NCBI RefSeq assembly: GCF_022049065.2
Contig: NZ_CP095743.1
Coordinates: forward strand, 2,371,001-2,435,000
Source: Niallia sp. Man26
Lineage (GTDB): Bacteria; Bacillota; Bacilli; Bacillales; Cytobacillaceae
Direction: 5' to 3'
DNA length: 64,000 nt
How positions within the stretch are numbered: the first letter of the stretch is position 1; every line of letters starts with the position of its first letter. Below, in pieces: positions 16,930 to 26,335 of the stretch. Position numbers and translations under genes: made by a program. The notes below the pieces were generated by a model. It did no database searches. It was not told the origin of the DNA and saw only the letters and a list, made by a program, of their open reading frames with translations.

Positions 16930-18060
16930 TCAATCCTGCTTGCGTGCTTCAGTCATCTGTTTCCAGACAGAACCTTTCGCCTCTTCTCCAAGCTCAATTC
17001 TTTCGATAGCCATTTTAATTTGCAGACTTACTTCAAATTCAGGATCATCTTCATGAGCCTTTAATGATGGCAAAGCCCTTTCATCTCCCACTTCATACAA
17101 GAACATTGCAGCACGCCATCTTACAAGCTTGCTTTTGTCATCTAAAGCTTTCATCATTTCTTCCATTGCTTCAGAGAAGCCTAAATCTGACAAGCAGTCA
17201 CCTGCAGTACGTCTTACTGTTACCGTTTTATCTTGAAGTGCTTTATAAAGGGACGGCAGCACGATTACATCTTCAATCATTCCGAGATATACTGTTGCCA
17301 ACCTGCGAATGGACGGCTTTTCATCATCAAGTGCTGCCGTTAACACTGGTATATCATCAACCGTCGGATCCTCACTTTGTTCTAATCTCTGATATCTAAT
17401 CTTCCAATCTTCATGCTCTAAATCTTGAAAGGTCAGTTTGATTTTTTCCCGCTTGTTCAAAGTTGCTTCTGCTGTTTCTGGGTTCTTTGCAGCTTCTGCT
17501 AGGCTTGCAATTCTTTCATCAGGATATGCAGCCATCAATTCCTCTTGGACAGCTTGACCAATTTCGTCAAACTCACCGTAGCGCACTCCGAATTCCTGCC
17601 ATTTTCTGCTTGCTACAACATTATCTTGCGGCATTCTTACCTCTGAAACGGCCTTCATGAATTGCTCTGGCAAGCCGTAACGCTTTTCTTCCGTTCCATC
17701 CGTCAGCTTTATTTGCATAGGTATCCCTTTGTACATTTGCACAAGCACTTTTATTTCACCGAAATGCTCGTTCACTTCCGGCTCTTTTTCTAAACTTTCT
17801 GCTTCTTCCCCAAAAGCATTTCGTACTTGGGCAAGAAGTTCCTTCCAGTCATATTTGGCATTTCGTTCAACTGCCAAGAAATCAGCAACATGGTAAACCC
17901 CTCTAATACCTTCAATTGACAGAATGTCCTGGATTACCTTCGGTGCTTCTTCGGCATTGTCCTTTTTATAGTTATTGCTTGTTCCCATCGGCAGCTCTTC
18001 ATTTAAATTGATTTTCATCGTATTCGGGCTAGGAGTAGGTTCAATCGCCATAATTTTCAT
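16930..18060 (-). CDS. ypgR: Conserved virulence factor C homologue (YpgR/CvfC), Nfu-N and HEAT repeats
   Basis: A 376-residue protein. Residues 1-85 form a Nfu/NifU N-terminal-like domain (IEPTPSPNTMKINLNEEL). The C-terminal ~180 residues are HEAT-like helical repeats (DEKPSIRRLATVYLG, DKTVTVRRTAGDCL, DDKSKLVRWRAAMFL). The Staphylococcus aureus homologue CvfC affects virulence and hemolysin production; molecular role unknown. The ATG at 18060 lies 7 nt after GAGGGGGA. Confidence 0.92.
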   Translation of the reverse strand: MKIMAIEPTPSPNTMKINLNEELPMGTSNNYKKDNAEEAPKVIQDILSIEGIRGVYHVADFLAVERNAKYDWKELLAQVRNAFGEEAESLEKEPEVNEHFGEIKVLVQMYKGIPMQIKLTDGTEEKRYGLPEQFMKAVSEVRMPQDNVVASRKWQEFGVRYGEFDEIGQAVQEELMAAYPDERIASLAEAAKNPETAEATLNKREKIKLTFQDLEHEDWKIRYQRLEQSEDPTVDDIPVLTAALDDEKPSIRRLATVYLGMIEDVIVLPSLYKALQDKTVTVRRTAGDCLSDLGFSEAMEEMMKALDDKSKLVRWRAAMFLYEVGDERALPSLKAHEDDPEFEVSLQIKMAIERIELGEEAKGSVWKQMTEARKQD

Positions 18061-18093
18061 CAAAAAATCCCCCTCAAAATCATTTTTTAACGG

Positions 18094-19977
18094 TTAACTT
18101 TCAGCAATCTCAGACAGATAGCTCCACCGTCCTATTAAAAATTCCAATTTCTCATTTAATTCTTCTTGTTCTTTAAGCAGAGCGTTGGCTTTTTCAAAGT
18201 CACTTCCTGTGTTTTCCATCTCTGTTTCAATCGCTTCAAGGCGGCTTTCGCAGTTTTCTATATCACTGTCGATTGTCGCCCATTCTCGTTGTTCATTATA
18301 GCTTAGTTTAACCTTCTTCTGTTTCGGCTGTTCTTGCTGCTTCGGCTTTTCCTTCACCGCTTTTTCTGCCTGCTCTTTTTGTTTTTCGGATTGGAGATAT
18401 TCGGTGTAATTGCCGTAGTAGCTCTCTATATTACCGCCGCCTCTGAGCACTAACAGCTCTTGCGCTACTTTATCTAGGAAATAGCGGTCATGGGATACTG
18501 TTATAACAACACCTTTGAACTCATCTAAATAATCCTCCAACACCATCAGTGTTTGTGTATCAAGATCATTTGTCGGCTCGTCTAAAAGCAGGACGTTCGG
18601 CTCGCCCATTAGTATTTTCAGCAAGTATAATCTTCGTCTTTCCCCGCCAGACAGCTTGCCGATAATGGTTCCATGCGTATGGGGCGGAAACAAGAATCTT
18701 TCGAGCATTTGTGCAGCAGAGATCGTTTTCCCGTCTGTTGTCTCAATGATTTCAGCCGTCTCCTTTAAATACTCAATCATGCGCTTTGATTGGTCCATTT
18801 CTTCGTTTTCCTGCGTATAGTAAGCAATTTTCACTGTTTGTCCAATAATATAGTCACCATGGTCTAGCGGAATCTTGCCAGCAAGAATGTTAAGCAGCGT
18901 TGATTTTCCTGTACCATTATGTCCGATAATGCCAATTCTGTCTCCAGGCTTTACAAGGAGATTAAAGTCCTTCAGAATCGTTTTGTTTTCAAAAGATTTG
19001 GAAGCAGACACAAGCTCAAAAACCTGTTTACCTAGCCTGCTGCCTTTTAAGGAAATATCAAGCTTGCCTTTATCCTGAACGGATGCAAGTTTGTCATCTA
19101 ATTCTTCAAAGCGCTGAATTCTTGCTTTTTGTTTAGTTGAACGGGCTTTAGCACCTCTGCGAATCCATTCCAGCTCTCGTCTGAACAAATTCTTTTGTTT
19201 ATCAATAGTTGCTGCCTCGTTTTCTTCTCTGATTGCCTTTGCTTGCAGAAACTCTGCATAATTGCCTTTATAGCTGTATAAATTGCCTCCCTCTAGCTCA
19301 AACATCCGGTTGGTAACCTTGTCTAAGAAGTAACGGTCATGTGTGACAAGCAGCAGGGCACCATTAAATTTACCTAAATAGTCTTCCAGCCATTTAACCG
19401 CATCAAAGTCAAGATGGTTTGTAGGCTCATCCAAAATGAGCAAATCCGGCTCTTGAATAAGGACTTGCGCAAGAGAAACACGCTTTTTCTGGCCGCCTGA
19501 CAGCTCACCAATCTTTTTGTCATAAAAGCTGACGCCAAGCTTTGTTAATACAGTCTTCGTATTCGTATGAACATCCCAGCCGTTTTGGGCATCCATTCTT
19601 TTTTGGATCTCGAACAGCTCGCCGTGCAGCTTATTATTTTCCGGGTCCTTTTCTAACTTAAGCAATATTTCCTCATAATTCCGGACCACTTTCCATACTG
19701 GTGCATCACCTGTATACACATAATCTAAAACAGTCATTTCGGGATGGATTTCCGGACTTTGGGAGGAGTATGCGATTCGGTAATCTTTCGGGGCGATAAT
19801 CTCGCCTTCATCAGGCAAATCGATACCTGCCACTATCTTCAGCAGCGATGACTTGCCTGTGCCATTAATACCAATCAGTCCAACTCTTTCTTTTTCACTT
19901 ATAGAAAAGGAAATGGAATGAAATAATTCTTTTTCCCCGTAAGTTTTTGTTAAATTTTCAATTGAAATACTCTTCAT
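18094..19977 (-). CDS. ABC-F ATPase, Uup/YfmR-like subfamily
   Basis: About 627 residues with two soluble ABC domains and no membrane part. Walker A motifs are GINGTGKSS near 36 and GHNGTGKST near 352; signatures are LSGGQ and LSGGE; Walker B boxes end in DEPTNHLD and DEPTNDLD. A basic linker (~235-310) and a C-terminal coiled coil (~540-627) match the Uup/YfmR type. Such proteins act on the ribosomal E site; YfmR relieves stalls together with EF-P. The start overlaps ypgQ by about 20 nt, so it is coupled to the HD phosphohydrolase. Paralogue identity is uncertain. Confidence 0.93.
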   Translation of the reverse strand: MKSISIENLTKTYGEKELFHSISFSISEKERVGLIGINGTGKSSLLKIVAGIDLPDEGEIIAPKDYRIAYSSQSPEIHPEMTVLDYVYTGDAPVWKVVRNYEEILLKLEKDPENNKLHGELFEIQKRMDAQNGWDVHTNTKTVLTKLGVSFYDKKIGELSGGQKKRVSLAQVLIQEPDLLILDEPTNHLDFDAVKWLEDYLGKFNGALLLVTHDRYFLDKVTNRMFELEGGNLYSYKGNYAEFLQAKAIREENEAATIDKQKNLFRRELEWIRRGAKARSTKQKARIQRFEELDDKLASVQDKGKLDISLKGSRLGKQVFELVSASKSFENKTILKDFNLLVKPGDRIGIIGHNGTGKSTLLNILAGKIPLDHGDYIIGQTVKIAYYTQENEEMDQSKRMIEYLKETAEIIETTDGKTISAAQMLERFLFPPHTHGTIIGKLSGGERRRLYLLKILMGEPNVLLLDEPTNDLDTQTLMVLEDYLDEFKGVVITVSHDRYFLDKVAQELLVLRGGGNIESYYGNYTEYLQSEKQKEQAEKAVKEKPKQQEQPKQKKVKLSYNEQREWATIDSDIENCESRLEAIETEMENTGSDFEKANALLKEQEELNEKLEFLIGRWSYLSEIAES

Positions 19978-20614
19978 AACTACCATTCCATTCTTTATAG
20001 AATTCTTTTAAGTAATTTTCCATCAATTGATGCCTTTTTGCTGCAATCGTTCTGGCTGTATTCGTATGAAGCAAGTCCTTTAATTTCAGGAGTTTTTCAT
20101 AGAAATGCTGGATGGTGCTAGACTGGCCGCTCCGATATACTTCTTCTGTCATGTTTTCTCTAGCACCGACAGAAGGATCGTATATGACATGTCCCTTTTT
20201 TCCGCCATATGCAAAGGTTCTAGCGATACCGATTGCGCCAATCGCATCCAGTCTGTCCGCATCTTGAACAATTTTCGCTTCAATCGACTCTGGCTCCGCG
20301 TTGTTTCCGCCGCTGTATGAAACCGTTGCAATTGCCCTCACTATATGATTTCGATCATTCTGTTCAAGCGGGAGACTTTCTAAAAACTGCTCAAGCAGCC
20401 GAGTACCTTCCTCTTTAGATTCGTTCAGTTTTGCATCTGCCACATCATGTAAAATAGCGGCAAGCTCTATAATAAATGGATTTCCGCTTGATTCTTTTTC
20501 ACAGATGAAAAGCGCAGTATTTCGCACTCTGTCAATATGATGCCAATCATGGCCTGTCACATCATCTTTTAATTTATCTTTCACAAAATTCTCTGTTAGT
20601 TGAATGATATCCAT
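19958..20614 (-). CDS. ypgQ: HD-domain phosphohydrolase (YpgQ)
   Basis: A 218-residue HD superfamily protein. Metal-binding residues are visible as HDWHHIDRVRNTAL (first His), AAILHDVADAKL (the HD pair near residue 54) and DADRLDAIGAIG (late Asp near 127). YpgQ from B. subtilis is a metal-dependent nucleotide phosphohydrolase/pyrophosphohydrolase in vitro. AGGAG lies 12 nt before the ATG. It is the first gene of the ypgQ-ABC-F-ypgR unit. Confidence 0.93.
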   Translation of the reverse strand: MDIIQLTENFVKDKLKDDVTGHDWHHIDRVRNTALFICEKESSGNPFIIELAAILHDVADAKLNESKEEGTRLLEQFLESLPLEQNDRNHIVRAIATVSYSGGNNAEPESIEAKIVQDADRLDAIGAIGIARTFAYGGKKGHVIYDPSVGARENMTEEVYRSGQSSTIQHFYEKLLKLKDLLHTNTARTIAAKRHQLMENYLKEFYKEWNGSYEEYFN

Positions 20615-20777
20615 TATTTGAATGAACTCCTATCTATATCCTACCGAAATATTGTAACACGAATGAAAAAAATCAACTACAAAACCGTTTGAAGCACCGA
20701 TACTCTTTTCCTATCCCGTTTAAAGTTTGCAAAAGAGGAAAAAGATAACTAAACAATAGGAAGCGGAAGATAAAAAG

Positions 20778-21079
20778 ATGTCTAACTCAATGCCAAAAGA
20801 AGCAGGAATAGATCACAGCTTAGACGTGCTATAGGAAGGCTATCAATTTGTATCAAACAGATGTCAAGCTTATCAGTCTGATATATTTGAAACACATCTT
20901 TTAGGGGAACGGGCCATTTGTATGAGAGGGAGTGATGCGGCAGAGCTTTTTTACGACAACAGTAAATTCAGCATTATAAATGGCAGCAAGAAAGAATATG
21001 TAAAGAAAGGAATCTACCATTTAAACAATATTAATAGTTACCATTCCCGTTTAAAGAAATGGATACGTCGGGTTTAATG
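20778..21079 (+). pseudogene. cypC: Fossil of a CypC-type cytochrome P450 (fatty-acid beta-hydroxylase) N-terminus
   Basis: The plus-strand frame reads IDHSLDVL, an in-frame TAG at 20832, then [40 protein letters not shown]. This follows the N-terminus of CypC/YbdT (SLDNSLTLLKEGYLFIKNR...DLFQARLLGKNFICMTG..AAKVFYD) residue by residue. After about 75 residues the match fades, and the frame stops at 21079. The heme-binding part is absent. No ORF-based method would call it because of the early stop. A decayed remnant, not functional. Confidence 0.75.
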
Positions 21080-21312
21080 GAGTTTCTACAAATTTACTAT
21101 TATATTTCGTATGGTTTCAGTTCCTTGTCAATAGGAATACAGAGAGTGAATTAAGTAAGAAAAAACAAATGCTTATCCTAGCAAGTGTTAACGGAACTTG
21201 GGAAACAGCAGAAACTTTACGACTTAGAGATACGGCATTTTAGGAAGAGAAAAAAACTTGGTAACTGCATTTCCAAGTTCTAAGTAGGTATAGGGAGCAT
21301 AGACTCCTAACT

Positions 21313-21519
21313 TTATTTGATTATTGTTTCAGCTGGTGTAACTCCTTCATATTGTTTATACAATGTAACGATTTTCGTGATATACCAAGTTCTTTTGCTT
21401 GTAACCGGATTTTTCTCTAAAGTAATTAACTTATGTCCTGTTCCAAAGCTCTTGTAAGAACTTTTTAAATCATAAGCAATGCTATATATTACATTTTCAT
21501 CGTTAATTTTTTCATCCTT
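21313..21519 (-). pseudogene. Open fragment of unknown origin, no start codon
   Basis: A 68-codon open frame ends at a TAA at 21313 and is bounded upstream by a TAG. It encodes a protein-like sequence (NVIYSIAYDLKSSYKSFGTG, then VTSKRTWYITKIVTLYKQYE) but contains no ATG, GTG or TTG in frame near its start. It is probably the 3' remnant of a lost gene. I do not recognise the family. Confidence 0.4.
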
Positions 21520-21642
21520 CTAAACTATTCTATTCTTATACTTTAGACATACGAACGTGATTATATGAGCATATGTGTATACTTTAACATAGCCAATCTA
21601 AATAACAATTTCTTCTTAGTATTTTTTTAATAACAATATTCG

Positions 21643-21676
21643 AAAAAGAGCATTAATCGTAATTGGGTTAATGCTC
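21643..21676 (-). terminator. Terminator downstream of the secreted protein gene
   Basis: GAGCATTAA/TTAATGCTC 9-bp stem followed by TTTTT on the minus strand, about 20 nt after the stop at 21696. Confidence 0.82.
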
Positions 21677-21695
21677 TCGTTAATAGAGGCATAAG

Positions 21696-22286
21696 TTATT
21701 TATTTTCTTTTGTAAGTCCTAAGTATTCGCCGGTTTTAGGATTAAATAAAACCTCTGCATTTAGACCATTTATTTTTCCATCTACACCAAGAAAAATGTA
21801 ATTTTCATCTCGCATTAATCTAAAATGATATCCGTGTGAGAAAGGGGCATCTTTTGGGCTTGGTTGCAAATGATATTTTTCAACGGCAATTTTAATAATT
21901 TGACTACTATCAATATTAATTTCTAAATGTGGAATAGTTAGTTCATCGGAATTGCCAATTATTCTGTGACTTTTATGTTTGCCTTTTTCAATAACAAATA
22001 CCATCTGGCGTTTAACTGATGGTAAAGCAAACACGCCTTGCCAATTTCCTTTTTTTCCATTATAGCCACTTAAAGTTTCATCATCAACACTGTTCATAAA
22101 TAAAAGAATTGCTTCTTTATCGAATTTTCCCCCTAGTTCTAATCCTAAATTATACGCTTCTTTAAGAGTTAATTCTTTCTCTGGTAAATCTACTTCATAA
22201 CTCCCATAGTCTATTGTTTCTTTAGCAAAACAGGAGATAGAACCCATGAGTATTAAGATAAAAAAACAAGCTAAAATAGTTTTCAT
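21696..22286 (-). CDS. Secreted protein of unknown function
   Basis: A 196-residue protein with an N-terminal signal peptide (MKTILACFFILILMGSISCFA) and a likely type-I cleavage after CFA; the Cys is not in a good lipobox. The mature part is polar and contains two copies of PHLEINIDSSQII-like and YHFRLMRDENY-like strands without known motif. The ATG at 22286 follows AGCAGGTG; the GTG nine bases earlier lies inside that site. A 19-nt inverted repeat sits just upstream. I do not recognise the family. Confidence 0.75.
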   Translation of the reverse strand: MKTILACFFILILMGSISCFAKETIDYGSYEVDLPEKELTLKEAYNLGLELGGKFDKEAILLFMNSVDDETLSGYNGKKGNWQGVFALPSVKRQMVFVIEKGKHKSHRIIGNSDELTIPHLEINIDSSQIIKIAVEKYHLQPSPKDAPFSHGYHFRLMRDENYIFLGVDGKINGLNAEVLFNPKTGEYLGLTKENK

Positions 22287-22298
22287 TTTATACACCTG

Positions 22299-22317
22299 CT
22301 ACCTATTGTGTAGGTAG
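22299..22317. promoter_or_regulatory. Inverted repeat upstream of the secreted protein gene
   Basis: CTACCTA-N5-TAGGTAG is a perfect 7+7 dyad whose right arm abuts the ribosome binding site of the gene at 22286. It may be an operator or a small leader hairpin. Confidence 0.4.
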
Positions 22318-22352
22318 TAGTTTTTCCATTTTCCAAATTAATAATGCTTATA

Positions 22353-22375
22353 GGACTATCTTTTTAAGATAGTCC
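22353..22375. terminator. Hairpin after the amidohydrolase gene
   Basis: GGACTATCT/AGATAGTCC 9-bp stem about 20 nt past the amidohydrolase stop. The T-run is on the plus side, so termination on the minus strand would be imperfect. Confidence 0.5.
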
Positions 22376-22393
22376 CTAATGTTTTTTTAAAAA

Positions 22394-23251
22394 TCAACCA
22401 TAAAGAAACTTCTTGATTTTTGGAAAAACCTTCAAGGCTGTGTTATAAAACACATCTTCATGATACTCACTCGGAATAAGGTTTTGAATAAATTCAATAT
22501 ATGGTTGGAATGGAGCTAACGGCCAATCTGTCCCGAACAAAAGCTTATCATAGGAGTTGGCATATACGAGCGCATGCCTTAAATGCTGTAAAAATATTCC
22601 TTCTTGCGCCTTCTCTAACTCCGCTCTTGCCCCAACAACCAGCCCGGAAAGGTCAGCATAAACATTTCGGTTTTTATATAAAATCTCTGCACCAGTCAAT
22701 GTCCATGGATCGCCAAAATGGGCCATCATAAAACGAATATTGCGATATTTCACCGCAACTTCATCAATTGCAAGCGGATGGGAATATTTCAACAACCCTC
22801 TTTCGGAGTATGTATCTCCAGTATGAAACACAACTGGCAAGTTATACTTTTCCGCTAGTTCATACACAGGATTGTATACTTTATCATAGGCATAGAACGG
22901 ATAATAGCCTAAATAAATCTTTATGCCGACTACATGATCCTTGTGGATTTCCCGTTCCAGTTCTCTGATAGAAAAAGAATCTAGCTTGTATGGATTAACT
23001 CCGGCACAATAGACGATATTAGGCGGCAGTATATCTCCAAGATCAAGCCCCATCGGTGTTTGGGCCTTATAGTCGGGAAAGCCCATATGCGGCGTTTCTG
23101 TCACTCCCATGCCAATTGCTAAGACAATATTCGCATCTTTCATTTCTGATTGAACTCCGTCCGTGCTGTAATCAACTTTAGACAATGATTTTGCTGTTTC
23201 TTTAAATGATTCGATATTAGACAAATGGATGTGAGCATCAATAATTTTCAT
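22394..23251 (-). CDS. Amidohydrolase family protein (TIM barrel, Amidohydro_2 type)
   Basis: A 285-residue metal-dependent hydrolase. Metal ligands are visible: DAHIHL at residues 5-10, VVFHTGDTY near 143, MAHFGDPW near 178 and LLFGTDWPL near 240 (catalytic Asp). The family includes decarboxylases and hydrolases; the substrate cannot be read from sequence. AAGGAGA precedes the ATG. It lies 21 nt after the giant GNAT gene, on the same strand, so the two probably form an operon and act on related substrates. Confidence 0.87.
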   Translation of the reverse strand: MKIIDAHIHLSNIESFKETAKSLSKVDYSTDGVQSEMKDANIVLAIGMGVTETPHMGFPDYKAQTPMGLDLGDILPPNIVYCAGVNPYKLDSFSIRELEREIHKDHVVGIKIYLGYYPFYAYDKVYNPVYELAEKYNLPVVFHTGDTYSERGLLKYSHPLAIDEVAVKYRNIRFMMAHFGDPWTLTGAEILYKNRNVYADLSGLVVGARAELEKAQEGIFLQHLRHALVYANSYDKLLFGTDWPLAPFQPYIEFIQNLIPSEYHEDVFYNTALKVFPKIKKFLYG

Positions 23252-23272
23252 TGGTTCTCCTTTTCTATCACT

Positions 23273-26200
23273 CTATAATTTAGTAAACCGAAGGGATTTA
23301 AGTATGTCTAACTGTGATGATGTGACATTCATCTTATCAAAATAAAGGAAGCTCGGCAGTGTAAATACTCTGTTCTGATTGTCTCTTTCACAATTTGTCA
23401 TGGAAACAAGCTGAATGATTTCATTATTTGTGTAATATTGTGTACTGATTCTGTTTCTGTCTGTGAGTAAATGCAGCTTATCCTCTGTACCTTGTAGTTT
23501 AACATGAAAGTCTTCCTTTAAAGTAATATCCTGCTCCATAGCTCCTGAAGTATAGACTCGGTTATGCAATTTATGATCAGCTAGCTGCAAAGTACAATTG
23601 TTATGCAAAAAGAGATTTGTATGCCATTGCTCCTTCTCCATTTTTCTGCCTGCCGTTTTATGCACAGACACAAACACAGCAAGAAGAGGCAATCCTGGCA
23701 TTGTGACAAAGTATTGAGAAAATGAAAGCCCTCTCCATTGTGAGTGCTGGTTAATATCTGTATCGATTCTGATACCAGACCATTTGTTTGCGAAATTATC
23801 CCACACATCGACAAACGCAAGCTTAGTCGATTCTTTCATCATAGAATAATCATTCAAATCAGGCGGACCTGCCTTCATCCCGCCGGCCCAAGGGTTCCAC
23901 CAGCTTTTTGCAATCAGCTCTGGAAATGCCTGATCAAGCCATTCTGTTTCGTTTACTTGTAAAGAAAAGATACCTGGATAATAATCGGCTGCAGCGGAAA
24001 TTTCCAGGATGCCGTTATGAAGACGATATGTTTCAAATCCTTTTTCGTTTATGATGTTTTTTGTTATCCTTCCTTGCGGATAAAACAGGATGTTATCAAA
24101 ATAAGATTCTCTTATTTCCGTCTTCATTACTGTCGTCATTTTATTGACTGCCTGCCACGCAGCTGCTTCAAACGGTAAATGGAGCGGAGTATTGACTTTT
24201 AGATCTTGCAGATGGGCAGAAGCATTATTAATAATCAAATCCATATCAAATTTAAGCGCATTGTTGCGGTAACTGGCAAACTGATAGGATAAAGATGTAT
24301 TTGCTTCAAGCATCGGGTTGCCGCCATTCCAGATTAACTCGAGACCTTTATGGATTTCCTTCTTAGAAGCTTGAATACCTGCCGCTGCTGATTCTACTTC
24401 TCTCCAATTCCTATAAGCGCCGATAGACATATACAGAGGCGGGAAAGAATAGACATTACCTTGCCTGCTTTTTTGTGACTCGAGATGCATTTTCCACCCT
24501 TCCATCCTTATTTTACTGCCTTGCGTCCAATATACACCGACAGGGCTCGACTGATCTTGAGAAAAATACCAGTTGCTGCTCATGTCTTTTGACGCAATGT
24601 CTCGCGGCTCCACCATATCGGCTTCCTTGAATACAACAACCTCCCCTTTTAAAGGTAAGTATACCTCTGCCCAATCATGATAAAAGGTCTCCTGCAGATG
24701 GATATCTAAAGAAGTCTGTTTGTTTTCAAGGAGAACCCATCTTTTCACAAGTCCTTCTGCAAATAGCTGGATGTTAAGCTTTATACTATTGTCTGGATGT
24801 TCAGTAGATTGATAATGAAGAGTGAGAATAATAGATGTCTTTTCGTAGGAGGTTTCGACTTTTTCTGGCTTCTTTTTTGACAGCTCATTGGAGTAGGGCT
24901 TGCCAAGCATCGGGGCAAACATGGCGAACGGTAAGTTCCCTGTCTGATTGGTGCCTGCTGTCATTACATTATCTGCCTTTCTGACATTCACTTGATAAAT
25001 CCCATTAAAAACATGATAGTAATCTTTTGCTTCACCGAAAAATCTCTCACCAATTCCCTTTAATGCCAGTGCAATTGGTTTATTTACCGTAAGCTCACCA
25101 CCTTGCCATTTCACTTGAACAAGGATGTCTTCATTCGTAAAGCCTAAAGCTAATATAGAAGCAGGTATTGATACGAACCGCTTTTCTTTGCCTTTTAGCA
25201 AAAGGCTGAATGTGGAATTTTTAAAAGACAAATATTCACTTTCAGGAAGCATAATGGTTGCCTGTACAGATTCAGTAAGATTATTTTCTAATTCCAAATC
25301 AAGAGCAATCTCGAAGCCTTCCTGCAATGCATAGTGAATCGGTTTTGCCATGATAGTTACTGGCGTTTTTGGACAGATTCCTAGTTTAAATGTCGTCATA
25401 GTGCCACCTGCTGCTATATTGACCGCAATGGTTGGAAATGTTTTGCCCTTTTCTGCCTCAGGTCCCTCGGTTAAAAAGAATGTATCTGTTATCGTCATTT
25501 CTTCTTCAACAAAGAGGCGGTGGTTAAAATCACAAATAACTCTTTCATTTGGACAGGATGATAACTCAATTAAAAGAGGAGTGGTGGACTTGTTCTTAAT
25601 AAAACATGTAACTTCATGTTCTTGTCCTACGAGCAATTCATGATTTTTTAGAGATAATTCAATCGAGAAATCATCTGTTTCTAGTGCACATAAACCTCTG
25701 CCCGTTTTTTCAAAGCTTGCTTTAAGTGCGGTCTCTTTATTTACCCATTCATAGTCATAATAAGTAAACCCATCTACATTCCTTCCATCTGGCTTTAATT
25801 CCATCGTGCGCAGCATGTCCTTGTACCAGTCAATTTTAGCCATATAAGGAGCGAGCAGCTTGTCATTTAATATGGTTGGAATAAAGTTCATTAAGTGAGT
25901 ATAGCTGTCTTCATCTTCCCAGAAAAAACCGCAGCGCTTATAAAGGGGGACCGCTTTCGTATTACCTGCCCATGTGTATAAGTCGAGCCGTGGCCATTTT
26001 TTATTAATAACTGCTTGTAATGCATGAAGAAGCAGCAGTTTACCGACCTTTTTCCCATGGAAATCGGGTCGAACATTTAGCAGCGGGATATATAACGAAC
26101 CAACATCTTCTTTATACACAGACAGCCCGCAGTATCCTACCACCTCATCGTTATGTACTGCTAAAAAAGTATGCAGATTATCTGTGCTGCGATGCTGATC

Positions 26201-26335
26201 AATTATTTGTTCTTCTGTTTTTACACTGCCGCCCCAAGCCGCCTTGCTTTTGTTCCACATCTTCGCAACTTCAGCAGCAAACCGATCCTCGTACTCCACA
26301 ATCTGTATATCAGCAATCGTTTGATGGATTGTCAT
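23273..26335 (-). CDS. Giant GNAT acetyltransferase fusion protein
   Basis: A 1020-residue protein. Residues ~10-155 form a GNAT domain, with the acetyl-CoA loop region RPDFHGKKVGKLLL near 90 and the following VPLYKRCGF motif near 128. The remaining ~860 residues look like a series of beta-rich domains, with Ig-like stretches from ~200 to 430 and a possible galactose-mutarotase-like or carbohydrate-active fold in the last ~500 (rich in Trp, for example SWWNPWAGGM near 818). I cannot name them. There is no signal peptide, so the protein is probably cytoplasmic. AAAGGTGA precedes the ATG. Confidence 0.85.
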   Translation of the reverse strand: MTIHQTIADIQIVEYEDRFAAEVAKMWNKSKAAWGGSVKTEEQIIDQHRSTDNLHTFLAVHNDEVVGYCGLSVYKEDVGSLYIPLLNVRPDFHGKKVGKLLLLHALQAVINKKWPRLDLYTWAGNTKAVPLYKRCGFFWEDEDSYTHLMNFIPTILNDKLLAPYMAKIDWYKDMLRTMELKPDGRNVDGFTYYDYEWVNKETALKASFEKTGRGLCALETDDFSIELSLKNHELLVGQEHEVTCFIKNKSTTPLLIELSSCPNERVICDFNHRLFVEEEMTITDTFFLTEGPEAEKGKTFPTIAVNIAAGGTMTTFKLGICPKTPVTIMAKPIHYALQEGFEIALDLELENNLTESVQATIMLPESEYLSFKNSTFSLLLKGKEKRFVSIPASILALGFTNEDILVQVKWQGGELTVNKPIALALKGIGERFFGEAKDYYHVFNGIYQVNVRKADNVMTAGTNQTGNLPFAMFAPMLGKPYSNELSKKKPEKVETSYEKTSIILTLHYQSTEHPDNSIKLNIQLFAEGLVKRWVLLENKQTSLDIHLQETFYHDWAEVYLPLKGEVVVFKEADMVEPRDIASKDMSSNWYFSQDQSSPVGVYWTQGSKIRMEGWKMHLESQKSRQGNVYSFPPLYMSIGAYRNWREVESAAAGIQASKKEIHKGLELIWNGGNPMLEANTSLSYQFASYRNNALKFDMDLIINNASAHLQDLKVNTPLHLPFEAAAWQAVNKMTTVMKTEIRESYFDNILFYPQGRITKNIINEKGFETYRLHNGILEISAAADYYPGIFSLQVNETEWLDQAFPELIAKSWWNPWAGGMKAGPPDLNDYSMMKESTKLAFVDVWDNFANKWSGIRIDTDINQHSQWRGLSFSQYFVTMPGLPLLAVFVSVHKTAGRKMEKEQWHTNLFLHNNCTLQLADHKLHNRVYTSGAMEQDITLKEDFHVKLQGTEDKLHLLTDRNRISTQYYTNNEIIQLVSMTNCERDNQNRVFTLPSFLYFDKMNVTSSQLDILKSLRFTKL

